Part shown: positions 1 to 7,275 of the stretch, piece after piece
Layout: every line of letters begins with the position of its first letter
Position numbering within the stretch: position 1 is the stretch's first letter
NCBI GenBank assembly: GCA_050260015.1
Contig: JBLNBN010000034.1
Span: 10,976 to 74,975 of the forward strand
Direction: 5' to 3'
Length of the DNA stretch: 64,000 nt
Origin: JBLNBN01 sp050260015
Lineage (GTDB): Bacteria > Bacteroidota > Ignavibacteria > Kapaibacteriales > UBA2268
Made by a program: the position numbers and the translations under genes
The notes under the pieces: generated by a model
The model's database searches: none
The model's input: only the letters and a program-made list of their open reading frames with translations
Told to the model about the DNA's origin: nothing

Positions 1-9
1 CCCGGGAGT

Positions 10-15
10 CTCCTT
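10..15 (-). promoter_or_regulatory. Shine-Dalgarno site of the next flagellar gene
   Basis: Read on the minus strand this is AAGGAG, the strongest ribosome-binding sequence near the window edge. No start codon follows before position 1, so the gene it serves begins just outside. In related operons the gene after flgD and the TIGR02530 gene is flgE (hook protein); that identity is inference only. Confidence 0.45.
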
Positions 16-74
16 GGTTTCCCGCGGTCCGACTCTCTTTTAATTCTTATTATATGTAAAGTAATTTGATAGCG

Positions 75-461
75 CTATGCGAACACGGCGGAATCGATGT
101 TGGTAATAATATTGTCCTCCATTTTTTCGCGGCTCAGCATAGTAATAACCGTTTTATTTGGGATATTAACTATGAAAGCCTTATCGTCGAGCATAACGAG
201 CGAATCGTTAAGGTTTTTCTGGCCGGCTCGCTCGACGGCCGATTGCAGTCTTTCGATATCGTTTTCGCTGAGGAGTATGTCTCTACTGGCCATTCTTGAT
301 TGCGCATGCGCGCTGAATTTAACCTTGGAGAGCTCCGAAGCGAAGATATCCTTGAACGATGGACCTTCCGCGGGTCTGGCGCCCCCGATATGGCGCGATT
401 CAGGACTATCGGGGACGATTGGAATAAATGGCGCGCGGACGCCGTTAATTTCCGGGAACAT
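75..461 (-). CDS. TIGR02530-family flagellar operon protein
   Basis: A 128-residue protein of the small family found beside flgD and flgE in Gram-positive, spirochaete and some FCB flagellar operons. The diagnostic C-terminal half is present: FSAHAQSRMASRDILLSEND, then DSLVMLDDKAFIVNIPNKTV, then ITML (about residues 49-109). The biochemical role of the family is not established; its placement suggests a part in hook assembly. It lies 10 bp downstream of flgD on the same strand and should be co-transcribed with it. The N-terminal 35 residues are proline/glycine-rich and probably disordered. The family call is from remembered motif similarity, not a search. Confidence 0.8.
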   Translation of the reverse strand: MFPEINGVRAPFIPIVPDSPESRHIGGARPAEGPSFKDIFASELSKVKFSAHAQSRMASRDILLSENDIERLQSAVERAGQKNLNDSLVMLDDKAFIVNIPNKTVITMLSREKMEDNIITNIDSAVFA

Positions 462-471
462 TCGCGCTCCC

Positions 472-1155
472 CTACTGCGCCGCTATATCGGTTACGGAGC
501 CTATAGGCGCTTCCGAGCCGTTAATTACGAGCATCGTGCCTTCGCTCTTGAACCTGACGGCTTCGATCTTGCCGAAGATGAACGTGTCGGCCGTGTAACC
601 GGAACCGGCTCCGTCGGCCATCTCCACCTGGAAGTTGTACGAGCCGGCGGCAACGGTTGAGCCGTCAAGCCCGACGCCGTCCCACTTGAAGTAATGATCG
701 CCGCGCGCGAGGTCCGCGCCGGAGAGCTCGACTACGTCGGCGAGCGCGCCGTTAGCGTCATAGATAGATATCCTGCCCTTGGCGGCCTGCGTGGGAAGCG
801 TAAATCCCAGCTCGGTCGGGTTTTCGCCGTCGAATCCGATCGATTCGGAGCTAACTCGCGCCGTCTTGCCAAGCATGCCGGGAAGAGCTGAATTCGATAC
901 GGTTTGCGAAAGAGCTAAATTGGATTTGCTCTGCTCCTCGAGAAGCGAGCGAATGTCGGAAAGTTGCTCGAGCTGAGAGAATTGCGCCAGCTGCGAAGCA
1001 AATTCCTGGTTGTCGTACGGTTTCAGCGGATTTTGACTGCGCAATTGAAGCGTTAAAAGCTTCAAAAATTCGTCGCGTCCCATCGAAGCGGGGTTTACTA
1101 CCGATGTAAACGACGCGGCCGCCGTCGATGTTGCCTGTGAGATTCCTTCTGTCAT
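472..1155 (-). CDS. flgD: FlgD, flagellar hook-capping protein
   Basis: 227 residues, the usual size for FlgD, the scaffold that caps the growing hook so FlgE subunits can polymerise. The N-terminal signature is clear: MGRDEFLKLLTLQLRSQNPL followed by DNQEFASQLAQFSQLEQL (about residues 25-63). The rest holds the FlgD Ig-like/tudor region, with the typical DGSTVAAGSYNFQVE near residue 165. The start is supported by a perfect AGGAGG at 1163-1168, seven bases ahead of the ATG. It sits between fliK and the TIGR02530 gene, the order seen in Bacillus-type and many FCB flagellar operons. The gap to fliK (47 bp) allows co-transcription. Confidence 0.95.
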   Translation of the reverse strand: MTEGISQATSTAAASFTSVVNPASMGRDEFLKLLTLQLRSQNPLKPYDNQEFASQLAQFSQLEQLSDIRSLLEEQSKSNLALSQTVSNSALPGMLGKTARVSSESIGFDGENPTELGFTLPTQAAKGRISIYDANGALADVVELSGADLARGDHYFKWDGVGLDGSTVAAGSYNFQVEMADGAGSGYTADTFIFGKIEAVRFKSEGTMLVINGSEAPIGSVTDIAAQ

Positions 1156-1202
1156 CCGTCAACCTCCTGTTGATGAATATTATACAATTAAAGCGCTTTA
1201 TA

Positions 1203-2600
1203 TTAAACAAATTCTTCGATTATTTTCCCCTGCCTCGTCCTGAGCCCTGGCGCTCTTTGCTCTTCCGATTCTGGGTTTAGCGTAAACTCCCGGTTCGGGA
1301 ACGACTTCGGGGAGTTTTGCCTGCGCTGCCTCTCGAAGCTTGCCGAACCTTCGTCCCGCCGCTCAAAGGCGCATTCGCTTTGAGTTAATTTCAGCCCCGC
1401 GTCGGCTAGCTTTTCCTTCAGAGAAGGCATATTCGCCTCGATCGCAGCCTGGGCTTCCTTCGTTTCGGCGGTAAATTTCGCCTTGACTTCGCCGCGAGAT
1501 ATTTCAATTTCAACAAATAACGTGCCGAGCGTTTCAGGCGTCAATTTGAAACTCATCGCCGACTTTGCGCCGTCGGCCTGGTTGGCTATTGCTCGCGGTA
1601 GCTCCGCGGCGAGTTCCTGCATCCTAAAAGCGCGTTCCTGCGGTAAGTTCATCTCCTCGTGCGATTTAAGCTTTATGGGGGCAGCGTTTTGGCGGGCTTT
1701 CGGGGCTTCGAGCGGGGTTATGATCTGCCTTTTTTCCGATGAATTTTTTTTTCGTCCTTCAGTATTATCCTCGCCTGAGAATTTTTCCGAATCCTTTTCT
1801 GTAGATTTATCTCTTTGTATGCGAATATTAGCCGCAACCGCGGGGCGATTATTCTCATCGGCGCTCTTTACGTCTTCCGACGAACGTTTAATATTAGCCG
1901 TCGAGTTTCTCCCGCTCAATTTTTCAAGTTCTTTTACGGCGTTTTCCCCGTCCGAGGCTTCCGCCGTTTCCGCGTTTGAGCCGGGAATGACTTCCAACCC
2001 TTCTATCTTAACGTTTTCTTGGGAAGGATCGGACATGGCTTCGGGTTTTGGATTTTTGTCGTTCCAGGACAGGGAGTCTTTAATAGCGGACTTTTCGCCA
2101 ATTGTTTGATAGTCCTCCATCACGATTTTTCCCTGCTCAATAGCGTCCAATGCAGCGTCGTTTGTAGCCGCAAATTCTATAATAGGCCCGGTTGATTTAT
2201 GTAAGGCCTCGCCCTTGATCGTCTCCACGGCGGCGGCTGGGCGCGAGCGAGAAATATCGAGATTTTTGAGATCTTTCATGTTCGGCGGGATGGGGAATTG
2301 TACATCTGCAGCCGGCGATCCCTTTAGCGCTTTTGGATCAACCGCATTTTCCCCGCTTTGGTCTCCGGCGGTATCGCTGTTTAAGTCGCTTAAAGCGGTA
2401 TCTTGGCCGCCTTCCGCGGCGGTATCGTTCAATTTTTTGGGGGTTTGATTCAGCGCGGCCAGGAGACTCGCCCCGAACCCGGTTCCTTCGGCGGCGGGCT
2501 GCGATTCGTCCTTTACGCTTTGCTTAGCGGTTTCTTTGGCTTCAGAAGCGCCCTTTGCGCCAATTTTCTGCTGCTTCGAAGTACATCCTTGTATTTTCAT
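1203..2600 (-). CDS. fliK: FliK, flagellar hook-length control protein
   Basis: About 465 residues. The long N-terminal part (to about residue 310) is low-complexity, rich in Glu, Lys, Ser and Ala, as in FliK proteins that act as molecular rulers for hook length. The C-terminal Flg_hook domain (PF02120) is recognisable in SFKLTPETLGTLFVEIEIS and AAIEANMPSLKEKLADAGLK, followed by a charged tail. The reading frame is open upstream to a TTG at 2660, but the ATG at 2600 with GGAAAAG just before it is the better start; this choice is uncertain. It lies between the motE-like gene and flgD, exactly where fliK sits in flagellar operons. The sequence outside the C-terminal domain is not conserved enough to add more. 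Confidence 0.85.
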   Translation of the reverse strand: MKIQGCTSKQQKIGAKGASEAKETAKQSVKDESQPAAEGTGFGASLLAALNQTPKKLNDTAAEGGQDTALSDLNSDTAGDQSGENAVDPKALKGSPAADVQFPIPPNMKDLKNLDISRSRPAAAVETIKGEALHKSTGPIIEFAATNDAALDAIEQGKIVMEDYQTIGEKSAIKDSLSWNDKNPKPEAMSDPSQENVKIEGLEVIPGSNAETAEASDGENAVKELEKLSGRNSTANIKRSSEDVKSADENNRPAVAANIRIQRDKSTEKDSEKFSGEDNTEGRKKNSSEKRQIITPLEAPKARQNAAPIKLKSHEEMNLPQERAFRMQELAAELPRAIANQADGAKSAMSFKLTPETLGTLFVEIEISRGEVKAKFTAETKEAQAAIEANMPSLKEKLADAGLKLTQSECAFERRDEGSASFERQRRQNSPKSFPNREFTLNPESEEQRAPGLRTRQGKIIEEFV

Positions 2601-2673
2601 AGCTTTTCCGTCGTTATTAATGTTGTCCAGGTCAAAAGAGAGACTCCGCTCCCGCCGCAATCGCGGAATTGTA

Positions 2674-3384
2674 TTATCCGCCTACGAGTAGTATAGCCGC
2701 CGCCTTCTCGGGGTCCATAGCTTCCAGAGTTTTAGCGGCTTGCTTCGGCTTCATTAGCTTTATTATCTTCGCGGCTTCAAGGCTGCCTATCTTTTCCAGC
2801 GTCTTAGCTACCTGCGCCGGCGAAGCCAGGTCGTAGATCTTAGCGAACTTAGTAAAATTAGCGCGTTGTATGGAATCCGCTTTAGCGGCCTCTTTGGGGT
2901 CCGATCCATCCTTGCCCCTTGCCTGGCCGTTCTTCGGATTATTCTCCTTTGGCAACTTCGAAGCGATAAACTTTTTAAGCGAATCCTCGGCGCGAGAACG
3001 TTTTGCGTAGCCTTCGGCAATTAATTTATGCATCGCTTCGATACTGTCGCGCATTCTCTTTAGCGCGCCCTGGCCGTAGTTGGCGGTGGCGCTCAGCTTA
3101 TAGAGCGAATCCCAGAGGAGCTTTTCGCGCTTCATCGCGTCGGTGATCTTTCGATTGGCTTTCTCGCTTTCGCCCGTTAATCGTTCCATCTCGCGGAGCC
3201 GATCCTCGGAAATCAGGATCATTTTCTCCGGAGGCACGGGTGCGTTCTGCTTGTAGCCTTTGTTCATGGGTTCCAATCCTAACAGCTCGGGCTTAATTTT
3301 GTAAACGGCGATCGTCGAAGCGATTAGCGTCACGAAGAAGCCTGTGAAGATAAGGAATCCCCAGAGCAGCTGGCGTTGCGTCAT
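2674..3384 (-). CDS. MotE/YlxF-like flagellar protein, MgtE_N-type C-terminus
   Basis: 236 residues with one N-terminal membrane helix (about residues 8-27), a long charged coiled-coil (about 50-145) and a C-terminal helical repeat region (SPAQVAKTLEKIGSLEAAKI, then MKPKQAAKTLEAMDPEKAAA). This is the MgtE_N/FliG-like fold seen in MotE and YlxF proteins, which in other bacteria lie between fliJ and fliK and help stator or motor function; MotE of Sinorhizobium chaperones MotC. The start overlaps the fliJ stop by 4 bp (ATGA), implying translational coupling. Function here is inferred from architecture and position. Confidence 0.8.
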   Translation of the reverse strand: MTQRQLLWGFLIFTGFFVTLIASTIAVYKIKPELLGLEPMNKGYKQNAPVPPEKMILISEDRLREMERLTGESEKANRKITDAMKREKLLWDSLYKLSATANYGQGALKRMRDSIEAMHKLIAEGYAKRSRAEDSLKKFIASKLPKENNPKNGQARGKDGSDPKEAAKADSIQRANFTKFAKIYDLASPAQVAKTLEKIGSLEAAKIIKLMKPKQAAKTLEAMDPEKAAAILLVGG

Positions 3385-3824
3385 AAGCGCTCCTTAGCGC
3401 GGGAAGCCCCGCCGCCGGCCACTTCGTCGAGGAAGATGGTTTCTTCGCGGTTGAGCTCGCGCCTGTGCTCGTCCAATTTCTTTTCCTTTAGCTTTTCGAG
3501 TATCTTTTCGTTTTTCATAGCTTCGGTAAGCTTTCCCCTGCGAACGCTTTCGATCTCCAGTATATGCTTTTTCTCTTTTTCCAATCTTTTGATTTCGGAA
3601 ACAATAAATTCTTTGTGCTTTTGAACGGCCTGCAATTCCGACGCCCGGACCGTTCCCTTTAATTGCCCGAGCAGCGAACGGTAATACTGGCTTTGCTCGT
3701 CAATGGCGCGCTCTTTTTCGGCGCGCATATTCACGGCCTGCGCGAGCGATTCCCTGGCCAGCCCGGCGTAGTAGCCGCGCAGCTTTAAGGTGGATTCGAG
3801 CCTGAATTTAAATTTCTTAGCCAT
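3381..3824 (-). CDS. fliJ: FliJ, flagellar export chaperone/ATPase stalk protein
   Basis: 147 residues, almost entirely predicted coiled coil, matching FliJ length and composition. The N-terminus FKFRLESTLKLRGYYAG is the FliJ hallmark (family pattern F.F.L..lL.lR...e). FliJ forms the central stalk of the FliI hexamer ring and couples it to FlhA. It follows fliI by 14 bp and overlaps the next gene by 4 bp, so the three are surely one transcription unit. Confidence 0.92.
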   Translation of the reverse strand: MAKKFKFRLESTLKLRGYYAGLARESLAQAVNMRAEKERAIDEQSQYYRSLLGQLKGTVRASELQAVQKHKEFIVSEIKRLEKEKKHILEIESVRRGKLTEAMKNEKILEKLKEKKLDEHRRELNREETIFLDEVAGGGASRAKERL

Positions 3825-3838
3825 AGATTTTACTTAAA

Positions 3839-5167
3839 TTATTTTTTCCCGCTCTCGGAAATTTGAATAAGCCGCCCGACCGTTTGGTCGTAAACTACGT
3901 TTTCGTTCACGCCCTGCGTCAGGAATTCATTAATAACCGGGTTTAGCGCAATAGCGCGGTCCGTGGAGGGATTCGAGCCTGCCTGGTACGCTCCGACGCT
4001 GATCAGGTCCTCGGACGTGCGATAAATAGCCATAGCCTGCTGTATCTTGCGCGAGGCGACGTTATGCTCTAGAGAAATTACGTCGCCCTTAACGCGGGAG
4101 ACGCTCTCGAGAACGTCTATCGCGGGATAGTGACCAAGCGAAGCCAGTCGCCGGGAGAGCACGATGTGCCCGTCCAGGATGCCGCGCGCCGTGTCCGCTA
4201 TAGGCTCGTTCATGTCGTCGCCCTCGACGAGGACGGTGTATAGTCCCGTGATTGTTCCTTTATCGGAGGCGCCGGCGCGCTCCATAGTCTTTTGCATGAT
4301 GCTGAATACGCTCGGCGTATAGCCCTTCGTCGTCGGCGGCTCGCCGATGGTCAGTCCTACCTCGCGCTGCGCCATCGCGAGGCGCGTTACGGAGTCCATC
4401 ATAAGCATTACGTCGAGCCCGCGGTCCCGGAAGTACTCGGCGATCGTAGTGGCCACGAGCGCGCTTTTAACCCGCATTAACGAGGGCGTATCGCTCGTAG
4501 CTACTATAACCACCGAGCGCGCCAAGCCTTCCGGTCCAAGATCCTTTTCAATAAATTCTTTAACTTCGCGGCCGCGCTCGCCGATTAGCGCGATTACGTT
4601 TATGTCCGCGCTCGTGTTTCGCGCAATCATGCCGAGCAGGGTCGACTTACCGACGCCGGATCCGGCAAATATACCGACGCGCTGCCCTTTGCCAAGCGTC
4701 AGCATGCCGTCGATAGCGCGTATCCCCGTTGCGATCGGCTCTTCGATTCGTTTCCTGCTTAGGGGGTTAGGGGGCGGGGCGTATATGCTTCTGCGTTCTA
4801 CGCAGCGCGGTTCGGGGCCGCCGTCGATCGGCGCGCCGATGCCGTCGAGCGCCCTTCCGAGCATTTCCTCGCCGACGCCTATGCTGAGCGTTTCCCCGGT
4901 GGCGATGATTTCCATCCCCGGGGAGATGTTCGTAAGCTCGCCGAGCACCATGGAGAGTATCCTGCCGCGATCCTTAAACCCGACTATCTCGGAGCGTGAA
5001 ATTACTTTCCCGCTCCTGTCGCGGAGCTCGCAGACCTCGCCGATTGCCGCCTTGGGCCCTTCGCTTTCCAAAGCGAGTCCCACGACGCGGCTTACCCTGC
5101 CGCGCTTAACGAGGCTGTCGGTCGAGCCGGCTACGCGTTCGAATATTTCGGAAAAGTTTGGATACAC
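3839..5167 (-). CDS. fliI: FliI, flagellum-specific export ATPase
   Basis: 442 residues, normal length for FliI, the F1-beta-like ATPase of the flagellar type III export apparatus. Walker A AGSGVGKST is at residues 168-176, followed by the FliI/YscN-type ALIGERGREVKEFIE, a Walker B region around VMLMMDSVTRLAMAQREVGL, and TKGYTPSVFS. The start is a GTG two bases after the fliH stop codon, pointing to tight coupling. fliH and fliJ, whose products bind FliI directly, flank it. Confidence 0.97.
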   Translation of the reverse strand: MYPNFSEIFERVAGSTDSLVKRGRVSRVVGLALESEGPKAAIGEVCELRDRSGKVISRSEIVGFKDRGRILSMVLGELTNISPGMEIIATGETLSIGVGEEMLGRALDGIGAPIDGGPEPRCVERRSIYAPPPNPLSRKRIEEPIATGIRAIDGMLTLGKGQRVGIFAGSGVGKSTLLGMIARNTSADINVIALIGERGREVKEFIEKDLGPEGLARSVVIVATSDTPSLMRVKSALVATTIAEYFRDRGLDVMLMMDSVTRLAMAQREVGLTIGEPPTTKGYTPSVFSIMQKTMERAGASDKGTITGLYTVLVEGDDMNEPIADTARGILDGHIVLSRRLASLGHYPAIDVLESVSRVKGDVISLEHNVASRKIQQAMAIYRTSEDLISVGAYQAGSNPSTDRAIALNPVINEFLTQGVNENVVYDQTVGRLIQISESGKK

Positions 5168-5169
5168 GC

Positions 5170-5952
5170 CTATTTCTCCATTTCTTTTTTCATAGCCAGC
5201 GCGAGCTTAGACAGTTGGTAATCCAATCGCGCGTCGATTGCGCCTGCCGCCGTGATAACGACGCAGCCGCCCGGCAGAATAGAATCGTCGCCCGCGACCA
5301 CGACGCGCTCTATTCGCGAGGAATCGCTCGTCAACGCGGACTTAGAATTTGTTAAAATCTCCACGTCGTCCGGGTGCGCGCAAATACGAATGATCTCGTC
5401 CTCGTCGGCGGCCTCGATAGCGCGACGGGCCTGCTCGAGAACGACGCGGGAGCTTTCCGAGGCTTCCGCGCGCAGGATATAAAGCGCGGTCTTCATCGCC
5501 AGGTCAATTACCGTATCGGACAGTCGCGAGACGCTTTCGTAATAATTCGATTTGAGTTCCTCCGCCACCTGGTCTATGCGGCGAACCCATTCCTGGTGCG
5601 CCTCCAATTCCGAGGCCATAACCGATTGCGTGGCGTGCTGTCCGTCTCGGAAGCCCTCGTCGTAAGCCTTCTGCACCGTTTCCCGGACTTCTTCCAGGGC
5701 TAACGCGTCCCGCTCGACGTTTCTCAATGAAATTTCGATAGGCTGGTTCGAATCCGAGATTGTAAATATCTCCGTAAATACGGATTTTACAGGTTTCGGC
5801 GGCTCCTCCCGCCCCTCTTCGTCGAGCGAAACCTGGCGGGGGGCAAAGTCCGTAAGCGAGAGCCTTCTCCATTCCTCGTCGATCGCGGCCTGCGAGACGA
5901 GTATCTTCACTTTCTTTTTGCGACGCTGCGCCTTGATAACGACTGTGCCCAT
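5170..5952 (-). CDS. fliH: FliH, flagellar export ATPase regulator
   Basis: 260 residues. The N-terminus is charged; the middle is helical with a FliH-like heptad region; the C-terminal domain includes RVVLEQARRAIEAADEDEII, then RICAHPDDVEIL, matching FliH/YscL CTDs (V..al..l....i.v...PeD...l). FliH dimers bind and inhibit FliI and carry it to the export gate. ATG start at 5952, eight bases after the fliG stop. Identification combines C-terminal motif and its place between fliG and fliI. Confidence 0.9.
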   Translation of the reverse strand: MGTVVIKAQRRKKKVKILVSQAAIDEEWRRLSLTDFAPRQVSLDEEGREEPPKPVKSVFTEIFTISDSNQPIEISLRNVERDALALEEVRETVQKAYDEGFRDGQHATQSVMASELEAHQEWVRRIDQVAEELKSNYYESVSRLSDTVIDLAMKTALYILRAEASESSRVVLEQARRAIEAADEDEIIRICAHPDDVEILTNSKSALTSDSSRIERVVVAGDDSILPGGCVVITAAGAIDARLDYQLSKLALAMKKEMEK

Positions 5953-5960
5953 AATAAGCC

Positions 5961-6995
5961 TTATACGAAGATGTCTTCTTTACCGCGACCGCCGATTGCG
6001 ATTTCGTCGTTGGATTCGAGTTGCTTGATAATATCCACGATGCGCATTTGCGCAGCCTCGACGTCCTTCAGCTTGACCGGTCCCATAAAGTCGAGCTCTT
6101 CCTTGACGACCGCCGATGCGCGATCGCTCATGTTCTTGAATATCTTATTCTTAATTTTTTCTTCGGAAACTTTTAGCGCAAGCGCAAGGTCGCGTTTGTC
6201 GACTTCGCGGAGAATGCGCTGGATGCCCTTGTCGTCGATTAGCACGATATCCTCGAAGAGGAACATGAGTCGCTTGATCTCGATCGCCATGCTATAGTCC
6301 TTCTCTTCGATAAATTCGAGCATGGACTTCGCCGTGGCGTTGTTGCTCTTGTTCAGGATATTAGCCACAAGCTGCGCGCCGCCGGCCGCGGAGAGATTTT
6401 GCGATAGGGTGGCTTCGCCGATCTGGTCCACGACGTGCTCTATTTCCGATACCAATTGCGGGGAGACCTTGCCTATCGTCGCAATTCTCATAATCGAGTC
6501 CGAACGAATGTCCTCCTTGAATTCATTTAGCACTTCAGCGGATTGGTCCGGCGGAAGGTGCGAAAGAATAAGAGCGATCGTCTGCGGGTGCTCCTTCGAG
6601 AGGAAGTTAGCCAGCTGCGCCGGATCGGACTTTTTCAATATATTAAAACCGCGCACCGTCGTTAGGACGCGGATCTTTTCTATAATTTCTTTGGCTCTTT
6701 CAAGCCCGTAGCTCTTTTCGAGCAGGGATTGAGCGAAATCGAGACCGCCCTCGACCATATAGGACTGGGCCGTCATGAGCTGATAGAATTCCTCGATGAC
6801 GTCTTCAACGACAACGGGCGGAATATCCCGTAAATTCGTGATTTCTACGGCTATCTGCTCGACTTCCTTCATGTCGAGCTCCTTAAATATCTTAGCCGCA
6901 ATGTCGACGTCCATACTCATGAGTAGAACCGCCGCTTTTTGCTTGCCGGTCAATTCGCCGAGAGCCGACGATTTTTTCTGTACTGCTTGTGCCAT
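5961..6995 (-). CDS. fliG: FliG, flagellar motor switch protein
   Basis: 344 residues, standard FliG length. Visible features: N-terminal LTGKQKAAVLLMSMD, the middle-domain EHPQTIALILSHLPP (EHPQ patch that binds FliM), and the C-terminal torque domain containing EIKRLMFLFEDIVLIDDKGI and QRILREVDKRDLALAL, with the charged residues that meet the stator. It is the first gene of the flagellar operon in this window; fliF and fliE, which often precede fliG, are absent, so they must lie elsewhere. GAGG at 7001-7004 serves as ribosome-binding site. The upstream gap is shared with the divergent sppA. Confidence 0.96.
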   Translation of the reverse strand: MAQAVQKKSSALGELTGKQKAAVLLMSMDVDIAAKIFKELDMKEVEQIAVEITNLRDIPPVVVEDVIEEFYQLMTAQSYMVEGGLDFAQSLLEKSYGLERAKEIIEKIRVLTTVRGFNILKKSDPAQLANFLSKEHPQTIALILSHLPPDQSAEVLNEFKEDIRSDSIMRIATIGKVSPQLVSEIEHVVDQIGEATLSQNLSAAGGAQLVANILNKSNNATAKSMLEFIEEKDYSMAIEIKRLMFLFEDIVLIDDKGIQRILREVDKRDLALALKVSEEKIKNKIFKNMSDRASAVVKEELDFMGPVKLKDVEAAQMRIVDIIKQLESNDEIAIGGRGKEDIFV

Positions 6996-7006
6996 GCTTG
7001 CCTCAA

Positions 7007-7022
7007 AGCAATTATTTTGCCA
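7007..7022 (-). promoter_or_regulatory. Possible sigma54 -24/-12 element before fliG
   Basis: On the minus strand this reads TGGCAAAATAATTGCT, which fits the sigma54 pattern TGGCAC-N5-TTGC at every fixed position but one, with the correct GG-to-GC spacing. The objection is distance: the -12 base would be only about 13 bases from the fliG ATG, giving an essentially leaderless message and leaving the GAGG ribosome site untranscribed. Treat as tentative. Confidence 0.25.
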
Positions 7023-7275
7023 TGCCTTAAATTATTCGTCTATATCTTAGGAACGTAAAATACTATTTTTTTTATTTCGCCGCAATCGCCGCAATTATCT
7101 TGCGTTTAATTCGCCCAATACGTAGAATACGAGTAAATTTACAATTTTCGCATGCTACCCCGCCGCTGGCGAATATTGTAATAAGCGCCATATTAGCCAC
7201 ACCGTATTGAAACTTTGGAACAAATTTTGCGTTAAATATTAATATTATAATGAACATCAAATCTCAGGAATTATA

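Noticed and set aside
97..660. Long plus-strand open frames opposite flgD, the T9SS cargo gene and the NRPS genes
   Set aside because: They mirror GC-biased coding genes on the other strand and have no recognisable domains.
7072..7260. 62-codon minus-strand frame in the fliG-sppA gap
   Set aside because: No family resemblance, low complexity, no ribosome site, and it would occupy the divergent promoter region.
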